Shown: one piece after another, positions 20,280-32,931 of the stretch
Position numbering within the stretch: position 1 is the first letter of the stretch
Layout of the letters: every line of letters starts with the position of its first letter
From: Blastobasis lacticolella
Lineage: Eukaryota > Arthropoda > Insecta > Lepidoptera > Blastobasidae
Length of the DNA stretch: 64,000 bases
Assembly: GCA_905147135.1 (NCBI GenBank)
Contig: LR990067.1
Span: forward strand, 8,246,001 to 8,310,000
Direction of reading: 5' to 3'
Position numbers and translations under genes: made by a program
The notes under the pieces: model-generated
The model's database searches: none
What the model was told of the DNA's origin: nothing
The model's input: only the letters and a program-made list of their open reading frames with translations

Positions 20280-22256
20280 AAATCATCACTGCATTGTAAT
20301 TTACGAACCCCATAACTGAACTGAGCGAAAACCCCAAAGTACCTATCACGAAACACAAAGTCGATGTTGATACTATAAAATACCGACAAATATGAATTGT
20401 GACACACCAAATAGCTAGTCATAAATAACGACGCCTGAAAGGATGCATTTCGAAATCGCAATATAGCACAAAGGAAACACACAATTCCAACACAAATTGC
20501 ACACAATACATCATACTCCAAAGTTCTTTGTTCGCTAACTAGGCAATGGCACTATCCAAGTTCAACTAAGCAGCAACAAATTAAGTCATTCATTATAGCA
20601 AAAATGTGACCTTAATATGTAGAATTTAAAAAACAAATGTGTCTTTCGAGGCGGCAAATTCAATGTCACTGTACTTATTATTAAAAACACTGAGTAATAG
20701 GTATGTAGGTACCTATTAAGTTACACACGAAATTAATTTACCACGGTGGGCACAGAAGCCGGAAACGGTATTACAGACACTGGAACCTTGAACGTGAATT
20801 CCTTCGCCTATCGACCGGCTAGTTAAAAAAAATAGATCACGGAATTAAAAGTGGACCTTATAAAAAACCTTCAAGTGTTACTGCTTTAAAATTAAAAAAT
20901 TACGCATTACCAACGAGTCTGAAGGAAGTGGCTTTGCCATTTGGTTTTGATGTACTTTTTTATGAGAATGGAATGTTGTTTATTATGCCGCAACTATAAT
21001 ATTATTTAAAACTAATATGTAATTAGAATAGGTAGTAAACAAAAAACTATACCTGGTTTACATTGAACAAAAATGGGCAAACCAGACTCAAACAAAACAT
21101 CGTTCAGTTACAAACTCTGCTAACATTCGACGATCCTACAGGATCTTTGTTACTTTTCCAGGACGTGACTTAAAGAACAATAACACGCTGGGGATGAATT
21201 TAGCTTTCTATTAGACGTATAGTATCACCTAATACAGACCTATCAGTAAAAGAAGTTTCGTTCGTACATTAAAGGGTTCAAACAACGAAACAAAAACAGC
21301 TTCAGATTAGTTAAGTATCTAAAGATAGTCTCCCAAAGCAGTGAGTAGGTAGGTACCTAATCTATCAAAATGAAATAGTTGTAATTTTTTGTGCTGTGAA
21401 CCGAAGTAGATTACAACACATTATTATCTAGCGTGAAAAGTTAATCTAACTAAAATTAAGCTTAATGGAACATTTTACGAAATTCATGGATCATTATTGT
21501 GATAAATTGACGATCTTTGCTAGGTACTAGGCTCATGTCGGTTTGCAAGTTTATTTAAATTGGCGACATTTATCGTGATGTAAGCACAGGATGTAAAACT
21601 AATGCAGGTTTTTTATACTTGACACAAAGTGCGATGGTTAATTTTTTTGTCAAATTATGAGCAAAATTTTGAGAACTTCTTCAACCAATTAATCTTTTGT
21701 GTTTCCACTAATAATTTTAAGTCTCTTTTTACCCGACTGCCAAGGAAGGGGTCTATTTTTCGCGCGTATTTTGTACGTTGTAATTATTTTTTATTGCCTC
21801 GTATATTTTTGGATACTTTTTAATTGACAATACATCGCCATTTTTTAATATAAAGACTCAACGCACCCAAAGCCAAGCGCGCCAGCTGGTTAACAACGCA
21901 ATATAGCCCACATTAATTACATCTACACTACCTACAGTACACTCCTACATTCCCTGCGGTGGGTAAATAAAATATAATAATACGGTGGATTGATAACTAT
22001 GATTTATTGCCGGCCAGTATCCAGGTCAGGCAAAGAGCAACGGCTCGTACAGCCTTGTGGCATGGTAATGGCGGAGAGCGCGGGAACGCAGTCTCGACTA
22101 ACGAACGGTGGTAGAGACGCGCCTAGGGTGTCGATGAATCGGTTACGACTAGTCAATGTTGAAAGAAACCCAGGGTGTACTGTCAAATAATGCGTGTGTA
22201 CATTTTGAAGCATAAAATGGCTGACGAATGTGGCCAAAAAGAACTAGAATTAGCTG
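20280..22256. other. Unique AT-rich intergenic DNA
   Basis: Nearly 2 kb downstream of CPH-1 without a recognisable repeat or gene, unusual for this window. Confidence 0.5.
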
Positions 22257-22568
22257 GAGCGTCTATGGCCGAGTAGTAACGGTATCCGACTCGCAAGCTA
22301 GAGGGACCGGGTTCGAATCATACTGCGGCCATGTACCAATGACTCTTTTCTGAGTTATTGAATACTAAACGATGCTCACCCGCACATTAAGGTGACTGAA
22401 TGTGTAACAATGAACCAATCTTGTCAGGTTCCCCTAGTATCAGGGTCACAGAGGTCAAAGGCAGTCGCTCCACTGTAATTACCTGATATGAACAAATCCT
22501 GGATCATGGTCAAAACGAACCCCGGGCCCTCGTACGCGAAAACACAACCTTAACATTAACTCCATGGT
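22257..22568 (+). repeat. SINE-A with short internal deletion
   Basis: GAGCGTCTATGGCCGAGTAG, box B GGTTCGAATC, through GAAAACACAACCTTAACATT; lacks the ACGGTGAGGG block. Confidence 0.75.
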
Positions 22569-22963
22569 TATTTGTATAAGAACTAGAATTCCATATGATC
22601 ATAGTACACAATATGACGAATCGACACGCTCATGGCTGTCATCATCATAGAAATTGAACCATAGGGCTTGTTTCGTCATTGGTTAGAGTTAGTTTCACGA
22701 AAAGTCCCTTCAAGGGAGGCGCTGTTGTCTTTAGAAAGATTCTACGTCTACTGCTGTGTTCTTAACTAATGATTGTAGTACCAGAGACTACCACGGGACT
22801 ACGTGTTATGAACTCTGATCGAATCATAATGGATCACCGACACGATTTAATCTGTGGATCGAATCGTACGGTTTCGAAAGATTCACGATTCTATAGCGGT
22901 CCCTTCAAATTCGTTCAAGTAAAATTGGTAATTTTTAACACAAAACACACGATTAAGAGATAA

Positions 22964-23139
22964 GAGTCTCCGTAGGCTGGAAAAGGGCAGCAGCTATTTC
23001 CATTGTTATAGATATTCATAACACTGCCATCTCCAACCCGCCTGCCCAGCGTGGAGATTATGGCAATAACCTCCCCTTTCATGGGAGAGGCCCTAAGTCC
23101 TGCAGTGGACTGTTATGGGCTGTGATGATGATGATGATG
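22964..23139 (+). repeat. Rep-C 3' part
   Basis: GAGTCTCCGTAGGCTGGAAA to GGGCTGTGATGATGATGA. Confidence 0.75.
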
Positions 23140-23523
23140 ACACGATTGATGATAGAAAATATCATTAATCTACATGTTACAATGTTTCCAAGCGGATCAT
23201 GTCATTGGGAAAGGTCTATTCAGCGAAAGAGCCATTTTGAAACGAATGGACTTTTTGGTAAACATTAAAATCATCAAATCATTTAGTAATCGATTCGCCA
23301 GAAAAAATAGTGTGGCATTAAATCGATTTAAAAGTCTTAAGTTAATCGATCTTTCTATTCGAATAAGATTGGTACAACCCTATGCGGTGAATCGCTTTGG
23401 GCTAGTGCTAAGTGGTTAGGCCTTTTGTTTTTTTGTTTCGTGATACCTGTAGGAAAGTGATGCAACTGATATAGACTAATCAATGCTAGGTTAGGGTATC
23501 GTTGTGTATCTCATAACTCTGAC

Positions 23524-23713
23524 AATCATCACAGTCCAAAACAGTCCACTGCAGGACTTAGGGCCTCTTTCACGAAACAGGAGGTTACTGCCATAAACTC
23601 CACGCTTGGCAGGCAAGTTGGAGATCGCAGTATTATAAATTCCAGCCTACGGAGACTCTAAATCTTTTGCCTCAGAAACATTAGTCGCTCTATATGACAT
23701 CCGCGAGCCTGAC
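23524..23713 (-). repeat. Rep-C copy
   Basis: ATCATCACAGTCCAAAACAG to GTATGACATCCGCGAG-like 5' region; truncated at its 5' end by a SINE-B head. Confidence 0.7.
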
Positions 23714-24055
23714 GACCTGAGTGGTTCAGTGGTCAACATGCCAAAAATGTACCACCTCTCAAACTAAAAAAAATGCTTAACAACGATACATTGAGGATCT
23801 GAGTGGCTCAGTTGGTTAAAATAACAGCCGGTCTGCCACGCAAGAGGTCCCGGGTTCGATTCCCGGCTGAGCAGAAATTTAAATGATGAATTTCAATTTC
23901 TGTTACGGGTCTGGGTGTTCTATGAATAATAAATATGTATTTAAAAGTATATAAGTAGTTTATCAGTTATATAGCACCCATAACAGAAGCTTTGCTTACT
24001 TTGGGGCTAGATGGCGCTGTGTGAATTTGTCAACGATTATTTATTTATTTATTTA
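23709..24055 (+). repeat. SINE-B: truncated head followed by a full copy
   Basis: 23709-23741 is only the head (GACGACCTGAGTGGTTCAG to CAACATGCC). After about 50 bp, 23795-24055 is a complete copy (GAGGATCTGAGTGGCTCAG to GTGTGAATTTGTC). Confidence 0.75.
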
Positions 24056-24057
24056 TA

Positions 24058-24306
24058 AGGGGTTGGTGCTATGCTACTCTGCCGGACACCACACGGCCTA
24101 TCTGCCAATGCTGCTGTTTTATTTCCTAGGAAGGATGAACGGTGCGCGGCCACCGTCGTCCAGGACATATGCAACCTAAAGGGAGCGAATGCGGTGCTGG
24201 CCTTCAAGGTACCCGTAGACATGGTTTTTGAAGAACCCCATATGCAAAGGAAAGCCCAGGAAAGGTGCGCGGTAAGAAGGCTCACGATGCCCTATGTTAC
24301 TGATTA
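24058..24306. repeat. Rep-C 5' scrap (-) joined to an orphan coding-like segment (+)
   Basis: 24058-24100 is the first 40 bp of Rep-C on the minus strand. 24103-24306 is open on the plus strand for 67 codons with plausible composition (SANAAVLFPRKDER, ATVVQDICNLKGANAV). No family recognised; could be a captured exon or transposon fragment. Confidence 0.4.
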
Positions 24307-24689
24307 GGTATAGATTTATATTCAATTCAATTCAATTCAAATTATTTATTTTAGAATAATTATTCCATAATTTGTTAGTAAATAAACAACATTGACTATG
24401 CTATATTAGTAGATAGTTTAATTTTCTGAACATTTATAAAATTATATAAAATTGCAATTTTACTCATTTCACACTTATTCTGATGTCAAAATAGACGTCA
24501 AGTGAAAAAATAATAGAAATACCATGTCAAAATAAATGTCAAATAAACAATTCAATGTCAACCTTAATCTACTAGCAGTGATGTCCAGTGGTTAGCCATG
24601 GGGCACTCGTACCTATCCTCAAACGCGCTATATACATTCTTTAGATTCTTTAGAATTCAGTATCACTCCATCCTCGGACCCCAGTAGGT

Positions 24690-24906
24690 TAATTACGTAA
24701 CCCTGTTGCCAACAATTCTCTGATTTCAATGACTGAAATTGTTACTTTCGCGATTTCGTATGATCGATTTAAGATTACATTGTTCATTGCAATGGAACTT
24801 TGTCAGCAACTGAACCCATGAAGTCGATGATACGGAATCGCAAAAGTACCAAATTCCATCATTGAAATTAAAGAATTGTTGGCAACAGCGTTACGCTAAT
24901 TACGTA
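24690..24906. mobile_element. MITE (CTGTTGCCAACAATT family), copy 1
   Basis: Imperfect inverted arms of about 80 bp (CTGTTGCCAACAATTCT, TTTCAATGA, TTTCGCGATTTCGTATGATC and complements). A second copy is at 50615-50850. Confidence 0.75.
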
Positions 24907-25301
24907 CAGGATAATTCAATTTTATTATCTATACGGATAGCCTAAACAGACGCGTCAGATCTTCGTGTATCTTCGTAAATCTCCGTCGTAAGTCCATACT
25001 GAAGCCTCATAAACACACACAGTTTCGTTTTCTCGTGAACTTGAACCGATGCGCGTGCGTCGACCTCGCGGCGATCATCTGAATCATCTCGCGCGCTTGC
25101 GCAATAGCCACGTTGCAAGATCATAAGTGCATGACCACGTTAGGAGTCATATTGCTTTGCACTACTGTGCTGTTGTTGAACGGTTTTTATAGCGTTCGTG
25201 AATTAAATTTTTATTCATTATATAGAAAATACCCTGGGGGTAAAAGACGAGTCCTTTGGGCATATGGGACAGCTAATTCGCCGTTTTTTAGCGAACTAAA
25301 A
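24907..25301. other. No recognised feature
   Basis: Moderately GC-rich stretch at 25030-25110 but no supported gene. Confidence 0.35.
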
Positions 25302-25533
25302 TAAATAAATATGCTTGAACAAATTCACACAGCGCCATCTAGCCCCAAAGAGTTCCTAGATCACTTATAAACTACTTATATAACTTCTTTTAATACACAT
25401 CCTATACACATAATATACCAGACCCGTAACAGAAATTAAAATTCATCATTTCAATTTCTGCTCGCTCGGGAATCGAACCCGGGACCACTGCGCGACGACC
25501 GGCATGTTGACCAACTGAACCACTCAGGTCGTC
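25302..25533 (-). repeat. SINE-B, full length
   Basis: Reverse orientation from TAAATAAATATGCTTGAACA to CCACTCAGGTCGTC; box B GGGTTCGATTCCC is intact. Confidence 0.8.
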
Positions 25534-25657
25534 AAGTGATTTTGTAAAAGTTGCTGCAGTGGCTACGGAAAATTTTCTTGAAGTGGTAAAGCACTTATAG
25601 TCTTATATTGCACGTTGGGCGTTACATGCTTACCTGCACGCTTTTGGGCTAGCCAAG

Positions 25658-25745
25658 CATTAAACCGCTATCGCAACTGGTAATAACCGATAAGTTTTAA
25701 AAGTGTCCAGATTGTAATGAGGGAACACCCTCGCAGGCACCCATT
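25658..25745 (-). repeat. LINE-F scrap
   Basis: GTCCAGATTGTAATGAGGGA and ACACCCTCGCAGGC match the 88-bp unit in reverse. Confidence 0.55.
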
Positions 25746-26816
25746 TTAAATGTTATTGAATTGAACCAAAACGGCTTGTTCGGATGACTGGCAGATCAAC
25801 AGCGGGCCTATCGGTATTTGACTGTTCATCTTAGAGATGGTAGCAGTACTGAAGATTTGTGCTTGATATAACTGAAGCATATGTTTGAGTGTGTCGTAAG
25901 TTATTTCGGCTGAATAGAAGAGGGCCGATAATGTCCACTGACGAGTGTAGTATAAGAAAAACGATAGAAAAGAACAACAGTACCTCTTTTCAATCACGAA
26001 CTCCGTAGACCAGAAAATGGGCAGCAAACAGCGTTTTTAATGCGATTTCAGCCTGTCTATTGCTCAATCATCCTCTTTATTATCATTGATTATTGCAATG
26101 CTCTAAATTATTTGAACACATTACGTAAACACTGCATCGGTTGAATTGTAATTGGAACACAATCGTAACTCTATGCTAGTTTGACACGTTTTTGGTATTC
26201 TGCTACAATCAAACCTGCTAAATTAGCGGACTCTAAACTGATCGTAAGCGGTAACTGTCGCCCATAACACCTACGATTCATACAACAAAAATGTAGAACC
26301 AGTATGATGTCACTGTGAGGGCTAAGGTGATATGCCTCTTGTACATCCATACAATAATTAAATTGTAGTGTAGTACGTATAGTGCAAAACCATAATTTCC
26401 TAGCGAAAAGGATATAGGTACTCGTGATATTGCATAGGGACATTCCCACGAGATCGCCGTAGTAACTTCTCGACTAGTGTTGCTACCTTGGATATTTCAA
26501 AATGAAATAATTAATAATAATTTTGGCGTTTAAAGCTGTATGAGTTTTATTACCATTACTTAGTGCCTATTTAGTATTCATTTATTTGCTATCCAATGGT
26601 AGATGATAAAACTTACCAGCGAGTAAGTGTAACATTCTACAAATACAGTCGAACAAACATAAGTCTACTCAGAGGCTCTACCACAGCGCATGTAGCCTTG
26701 ACCTAGGGTTGCAAAAATCTTTCTATTTAGGGTGTAAAAATAGTATCCATATAAAAAAACATATAGTATCCTTTAACATTATATGCCGTTTTTTCACAAT
26801 TTATATGACACCCTTG
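25746..26816. other. No recognised feature
   Basis: AT-rich; short frames on both strands show no domain. Confidence 0.4.
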
Positions 26817-27322
26817 TCGAAGGGGTTGATGCTATTCTGCCAGACACCACATGATAAAATGGTTTTTTCGTTTTACATAAAGAAAAAGTGTATTTTTTGA
26901 CCAAATGGATCTTCTTATAGTCAAAGAAAGTATTGCTTAAATATAGTAGATTTGGATTTAAAAAAACATCTTGGCGTTAATGTCCCGGTTGTGCTCTCGC
27001 GCACGAGGGTCCGGGGTGCGCCTTGACCATGTTCCAAGATTTTGCAGCTGAGGTAATTACAGTGGAGCGACTGCCATCTGACCTCCGTGACCCTGCTACC
27101 AGCGGAACATGACCAGATTGGATCATGGTTAAACGCGACTGAATGTGTAGGTTTCACCACGATGTTTTCCCTCACCGTAAGAGCATCGGTTAGAATTCAA
27201 CTATTGTACATCAGTCAGAAAATAGTCATTGGTACATGGCCGCAGTGGATTTCAAACCAAGTATCTCACGCTTACGACTACTTACGAGTCGGATACCTTA
27301 ACTACTCGGCCAATGCGGTTCT
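26817..27322 (-). repeat. Rep-C scrap and full SINE-A
   Basis: 26817-26856 is a Rep-C 5' scrap. 26966-27322 is SINE-A in reverse, from CATCTTGGCGTTAATGTCCC to CTCGGCCAATGCGG, with a nearly intact body. Confidence 0.75.
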
Positions 27323-27517
27323 TATTCCATTTGATATTTCAAAACATTTACACCAACATATTCGGTGAATAAGAGTCTTCTTCTTATCTATCTGAGACCT
27401 TCTTAAATTCCGAAACCTCGGTTCAAAACATCTTGGTCAAATAGTTTGGCTTGGCCCGCGACTATGAAATAATTTAAACAAAAGTTATGTCGTGATGATA
27501 AATCTGTTCGGGTTATC

Positions 27518-27760
27518 ATTATCGCAGTCCATAACAGTCCACAGCAGGACTTAAGGCCTGTCCCACGAAAGGGGAGGTGATTGCCATAATCTCGACGCTT
27601 GGCATGCGGGTTGGAGATCGTAGTATTGTAAATATAAAAATGGAATACGTAGCTGCCATCTTACAGCTTACGGAGACTAGATCTTTTGCCTCGAAAACAT
27701 AAGTCGCCTTGTACGACACCCACGAGTGTAAGGGGTTTGTGCTATTCTACTCTACCTAAC
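27518..27760 (-). repeat. Rep-C copy
   Basis: ATCGCAGTCCATAACAGTCC to GGGGTTTGTGCTATTCTACT. Confidence 0.75.
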
Positions 27761-28567
27761 AGCACAAAGTCATCACCCACGAGTGTACAGGATTTATCTG
27801 TTTGTGTGTGTTTTTAATTATTTCTGTATATGTTATATAAAGTTTCTACTCGTATTTCTATTTAAACACAGGTGTAAACAAACCGTCAAAAAAAACGTAC
27901 AAAAAACGAAGAAAAAATCCTGCGAAATTCGCCAAAACGCAGCCGCCTGGCAACACGGCCCTTCACCGTCGCGCCGCACGCAAATGGCACCGGCTACATT
28001 TAACCAGCCACGGTCGGATACCACAACATCCGATTCGCTAGCTCACTCTAAATACGATATCGACGACTAAGATATTCATGCATGTGCATCATCAATCAAT
28101 GCAATTAGTCTGTCCCATAAAGCTGCTTCATGTCTATTGCTTATATATTTGATGCCTAAGACACAGGTAAACTACTTACTTAGTTTAGGCATCTAGTTAA
28201 TGAAAAACATAGCATGTATCTACTTAATTTACTTAGTCTAAATAACTAGGGTAGCAAATAATTTCAAATTGTTCTATTTAAATTTTAACATAAGTAGGTA
28301 CTTACTTTTAAATTTAACTATGTAATTTTAGACTTAAGATTTCTTGAATAAATTATTTATTTATTTATTGCTTTTCATAGTTCTTGTTAACCTTATATTT
28401 TTGTTGTAATTTATAGAGAATTTTTATTTAAGATATTTTTCCAGAGAAACGTTACTTTTTTCCATTATAGTATGTTTTATTGGAATTAATTAAAATTACA
28501 AGAATGTCTTCAGGTTGAACGGGCTTACTTTCAGTTTATTATCTTATCCTGCATTCCTGTTGACAGT
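27761..28567. other. No recognised feature
   Basis: A 95-codon plus-strand frame (27783-28070) covers a slightly GC-richer end but has no recognised domain; remainder is AT-rich with TTATTTATTTATT runs. Confidence 0.35.
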
Positions 28568-28625
28568 TATCCACTCTATATTCTCCGCGCTTGGGAGATG
28601 CAGGGACAGAGGGTTGGAGAAACGT
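28568..28625 (-). repeat. Rep-C-like scrap, inverse of 30108-30156
   Basis: TATTCTCCGCGCTTGGGAGA and ACAGAGGGTTGGAGA are the complement of the stretch in the plus-strand copy at 30095-30218. Confidence 0.6.
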
Positions 28626-28990
28626 ACTTCAACTAAATTGTAAAACCAAATTAAAAACAGTTAAAAGTCTTTACAAAAATCTAGCTATTATTATCTGTTT
28701 CTCTCTCGAAATTTTTTGTTTAATTTTAAGTAAAGTCGCAAACAAGTATTTAAAATGTGAGAGCAATTGTCCAAGCCCAGAAACAACCGCATAATTAAAC
28801 CATAGTCTTTGATACTCCTTATGGTTTTATTAATGACGAATTTACGTTCGAAGATTATAGCGCTAAGTTATTGTCAGGCGCTCGTAAGCTTTTAAGCACA
28901 GAAGCAGTGCTTAGAGCTTCGCAATCGAGTAGTTGCCTCGACATACTGAATCTATGAATTACGAAATTAAATATATTTAATCTATGTATT

Positions 28991-29251
28991 GGCCGTGTGG
29001 TGTCCGGCAGAGTAGAATAGCACCAACCCCTTACCTTCATGGGTGTCGTACAAGGCGACTAATGTTTTCGAGGCAAAAGATCGAGAGTCTCCGTAGTCTG
29101 GAAAATGGGCAGCAGCATTTTCCATTGTTATTTTTAAACACTGCGATCTCCAACCCGCCTGCCAAGCGTGGAGATTATGGCAATTACCTCCCCTTTCGTG
29201 GGAGAGGCCCTAAGTCCAGCAGTGGACTGTTACGGGCTGTGATGATGAATC
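28991..29251 (+). repeat. Rep-C, full length
   Basis: GCCGTGTGGTGTCCGGCAGA to CTGTTACGGGCTGTGATGAT; one of the cleanest copies. Confidence 0.85.
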
Positions 29252-29261
29252 TATGTATACA

Positions 29262-29400
29262 GCAAGTCTAATACAAAGTCGCTTCCCGCTGTCTGGCCCT
29301 ATGCGTCTATGTATCTATCTACGTAAACTTAGATCTTTTAAACTTCGATACGGATTTTAATGCAGTTTTCAACAATAGAAACACTGATTCAAGAGGAAGG
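29262..29400 (-). repeat. Dispersed repeat (copy of 7285-7440 type)
   Basis: AATACAAAGTCGCTTCCCGC and CGATACGGATTTTAATGCAG. Confidence 0.5.
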
Positions 29401-29504
29401 TAAAGTAAGTGTAAGTGAAGGATGTCCACTAGTGTTAACTTAAACTTAACAAAATAATAAAACATGCTTCAGACATTGCTATTCAAACCTTTGTCTAGTT
29501 ACAA

Positions 29505-29735
29505 CCAGCACTGATCGAGTGGCAGCGAGACCGATTAGCGAAGTTAAGCAACGCCGCAGTGTCCGGGAACTGGATGGGTGACCGATTATTACTGTTCCGT
29601 GTTTTGAGGCTAGTCAAACGTTCAGCACCGCAACCAGCTCGCCACTCGTTAGGTGTGAATGCATATACCGTTCAACTGTCTCGGGAGCTGATTGGCACCC
29701 CTCGACTCCGACGGCTATCGCATTATAAACATATA
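29505..29735 (+). repeat. SINE-5S, best copy
   Basis: 29540-29583 reads GAAGTTAAGCAACGCCGCAG...GGATGGGTGACC, clearly 5S rRNA-derived (boxes A and C). Preceded by GAGTGGCAGCGAGACCGATT and followed by a non-5S body ending TTGGCACCCCTCGACTCCGA. Not a functional 5S gene: the 5' third and the terminal stem do not match. Confidence 0.75.
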
Positions 29736-29737
29736 AT

Positions 29738-29998
29738 CATCATCATCACAGCCCATAAAAGTCCACTGCAGGACTTAGGGCCTCTCCCACGAAAGGGGAG
29801 GTTATTGCCATAATCTCCACGCTTGGCAGGCGGGTTGGAGATCGCAGTCTTTAAATATAACAATGGAAAATGCTGCTGCCCATTTTCCAGACTACGGAGA
29901 CTCTTGATCTTTTGCCTCGAAAACATTAGTCGCCTTGTACGACACCCATGAGTGTAAGGGGTTGGTGCTATTCTACTCTGCCGGACACCACACGGCCA
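29738..29998 (-). repeat. Rep-C, full length
   Basis: Abuts the SINE-5S tail; ATCATCATCACAGCCCATAA to GGACACCACACGGCC. Confidence 0.85.
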
Positions 29999-30094
29999 AA
30001 ATAATCAAAATATTATTTCGCTGATTGTTATTTCTTTTCGCCAAATCAGAGTTTACTTGTGTCCACTAGGGTACACGCGGGTGCGATGACATCA

Positions 30095-30218
30095 ATTGAT
30101 TGCCACGAGCCTGCGCTCTCCAACCCTCTGTCCATGCATCTCCCAAGCGCGGAGAATATGGCGAAACATTTGGGAGAGGCTCAGGTTCAAGTGGACTGTT
30201 ACGGTTTGTTGGTGTGTT
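30095..30218 (+). repeat. Rep-C-like fragment
   Basis: GCTCTCCAACCCTCTGTCCA, GGAGAATATGGCG, GGACTGTTACGGTTTGTTGG. Its end resembles the foldback inner arm (TTGGTGTG). Confidence 0.6.
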
Positions 30219-30269
30219 ACCATCACGTTGAAGAATCTAGGTCAGTTCTTAGGATAAAATGTAATATTA

Positions 30270-30490
30270 ATAATCATCTTGGCGTTAATATCCCGGTTGT
30301 GCTCTCACGCAGGAGGGCCTGGGGTTCGTCTTAAAAACGATCCAGGATTTGGCAGATCACATAACTACAGCGGAACGACTGCCATCTGACCTCCGTGACC
30401 CTGCTACCAGGGGAACCTGATCAGATTGGATCATGGTTACACATTCAATTGCCCGAATGTGAAGGTTTCATTACGATGTTTTACAATCGG
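30270..30490 (-). repeat. SINE-A, head-truncated
   Basis: AATCATCTTGGCGTTAATAT to TTCATTACGATGTTTTA. Confidence 0.75.
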
Positions 30491-30799
30491 TTACACTTTT
30501 TAAGAGTTCTTAGGATAAATGATAGGTTTATTAATTAGGCCAAAAATGAGTCATTTTCGTATTCTGATAAATACATACCAAGCAATAACAATAACACTAA
30601 AGGCTATTTACGAAGCTGGCAACACATTACCCAGCTATTACAAGTTACAAGTGGTATGGAATTTTTTAGGGTACTGTACTCAAAAGGTACCAAATATTAC
30701 ATATATCTCAATTTACATATATAAAAATCAATTGCTGTTTGTTAGTCTTGCTAAAAGTAGAGAACGGCTGTACCGATTTGAATTTTTTTATTTTTTTGT

Positions 30800-31140
30800 T
30801 ATCTAGGTGGTATTGTCGTTCTATCAGGTGGTAAGACTCTGACAAGCCTGAGGACTCCGCCTGGGTGAGTACCACTATGGTACCTGGGTGAGTGCCTTAT
30901 CTGTTTCTGCCCAAAAGCAACAATGCTTGCATTGTTGTGTTCCGGTTTGAAGGATAATGTAGCCAGAGCAATTACAGGCATGTGGCATTTCATCTTAGTC
31001 CTCACAGTGACAGACGCACCTGCCGCTCTGCATTTTTTTTGCCTGTAACCTAAATGCATGAATCGTAAATGTTATGGGCGACAGTTATCGCTTACCATCA
31101 AGTGGGTTGTCGGCAAGTTTGTCACTGCGTAGAAAAAAAA
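30800..31140 (+). repeat. LINE 3' region, unclassified
   Basis: GTAGCCAGAGCAATTACAGG and GACAGTTATCGCTTACCATC, GGTTGTCGGCAAGTTTGTC, then an A-run: style of a LINE 3' UTR. Confidence 0.45.
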
Positions 31141-31789
31141 ATTCTCACTGTAAGATCGAGAGTTCGTGAAGAACTAATGATACACTTACCAATAAAAATG
31201 CCAGGTTTTCTGCCACGTCATTTGCTTTACGAAAGTAGACTTACCTGTAACAAAGGATTACGTATGTATTTTTTCAGTTAATGACGATAAAAATTATATC
31301 TAATTTGACAGACTAACATACCGAAGATTTTTTAAGGGTGGCAATATCTATTAATTACACTACTGATTTTGATAAATTGGCTGAAGAAATGAAAGCTCAA
31401 ACATCCCATTAACTTAATTTCAATAATAAACTGATATCTGTAGTACTGATATCTGTTTTGATTTTTTTTTATGACAAACCTAATCATCATAAATATAGGG
31501 GCCTGATTTACAACCTTGATAAGTCCCAGATATCTTATTTGACCGATGCAGGTGGTAATACAGGCCCTATATAAATAAGTATGTAGGTACTTATGCATGT
31601 ACGGAACCTTTCGTGTGTACTGAGACGTACTTGCCGGCTTTTACAAAATTGTGTTCCGGGATGTTGTTTAAAATCTATAGCGCTGTTTGTACGAAAAAAA
31701 AACATACACCCGTTGACATTTGGCGAGTCAAAAGAATTATAATTATAGAGACCGAATGCAGGGGTGGATTTAGTACTGTTTACGACTTT
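31141..31789. other. No recognised feature
   Basis: AT-rich, no supported gene or repeat. Confidence 0.35.
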
Positions 31790-31982
31790 TTTTATATATA
31801 ATACGGCAGACAAACATCCATGCGGGCCACATGATGGTGCGTGGTTACCGCCGCATATGGACGTAAGCGACATCAGGGGCACTACGCGTTGCCCGCCTCT
31901 AAAAAGGTCTCTAATATACCTCTAGAACGATCCCGAGTCATAGTCCAAAGGAAACAATGTGGCTGGGAGCTCATTCCACATT
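31790..31982 (-). repeat. LINE-E 3' end
   Basis: ACGGCAGACAAACATCCATG to CTGGGAGCTCATTCCACATT; minus strand encodes WNELP...SGSF.RYIRDLF. Confidence 0.7.
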
Positions 31983-32059
31983 AGACTTGAAATATTGCTG
32001 ATCACAGCTAACCGACACTAAGCTACAAACCCTAAAGTTGCGCGTCTTTCGGTATTCTA

Positions 32060-32355
32060 CACGTTGCATTGCACTTTTCACTTTCCGCCTTCAAGGCTCA
32101 AGAAGAGGGCATACGTTTCATCCTTACGTGGTAAATATACCAGCTATCCACACGAACCGCGGTGGATAACTGGTATAAGCCGACCTTCACAATGCGTACT
32201 AAGGAGTTGAACGCTTTGCCTGCCAATGTGTGCCCCAAACTCCTTCAAGACCAGTGTGAAAAGGCTGTTTCTAAACAGGCATGTATCATCTTCGGCCGCA
32301 TCGTCAGTAATCATCAGGTGAGGTAGCGTTCAAATGCCTATCTAATAATAATAAC
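32060..32355 (+). repeat. LINE-F-like 3' end
   Basis: CACAATGCGTACTAAGGAGT, GAACGCTTTGCCTGCCAATG, then GGCATGTATCATCTTCGGCC and CATCAGGTGAGGTAGCG. Confidence 0.65.
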
Positions 32356-32672
32356 GTAAAGAAAACGCGAGGGTAGGGAGTTGTGTCGGGACAGCGCAAA
32401 GTGGCGGTCCATAGTCTCTGCCTACCCCACCTGTGGGACAGAGGCGTGAGCTTTATGTGTGTGTGTTTTCCCTAAGTTTTATTGTAGTAATTTATTTAAA
32501 AATTTACTTTTTGTTGCAATGCACTCCAAGCTTCTGTACTTTAAGTCGAAAAGTATTATGAATATACATTTTAGAAGTGCCCTGGTGGGAACGAAGACAA
32601 GCCAACGTCTTAATACAACACAAAGTATTTTTTTAACTTTTGTAATATATTGTTCTATTCTATTTTTATTTT

Positions 32673-32850
32673 AACACACACACACACACACACGCGCGCA
32701 CGCGCACGCACACACACACACACACAGACACCGACACCGACACACACACAGAGACAGACACAAACACAGGCACACACAGACGCAGACACACACGCACGCA
32801 CGCGCGCACACACACACACACACACACGCACGCACACACACGCACACACA

Positions 32851-32898
<48 letters not shown>

Positions 32899-32931
32899 CA
32901 CACGCACGCGTACACGCACACACGCACGCGT

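Noticed and set aside
27783..28070. A 95-codon plus-strand frame with a basic middle and acidic end
   Set aside because: No recognised domain, no promoter or splice context that I can support; start lies in AT-rich sequence that reads as hydrophobic by composition.
29505..29735. A functional 5S rRNA gene
   Set aside because: Only the internal promoter region matches; the 5' part and terminal stem do not, and the tail is shared with other dispersed copies.
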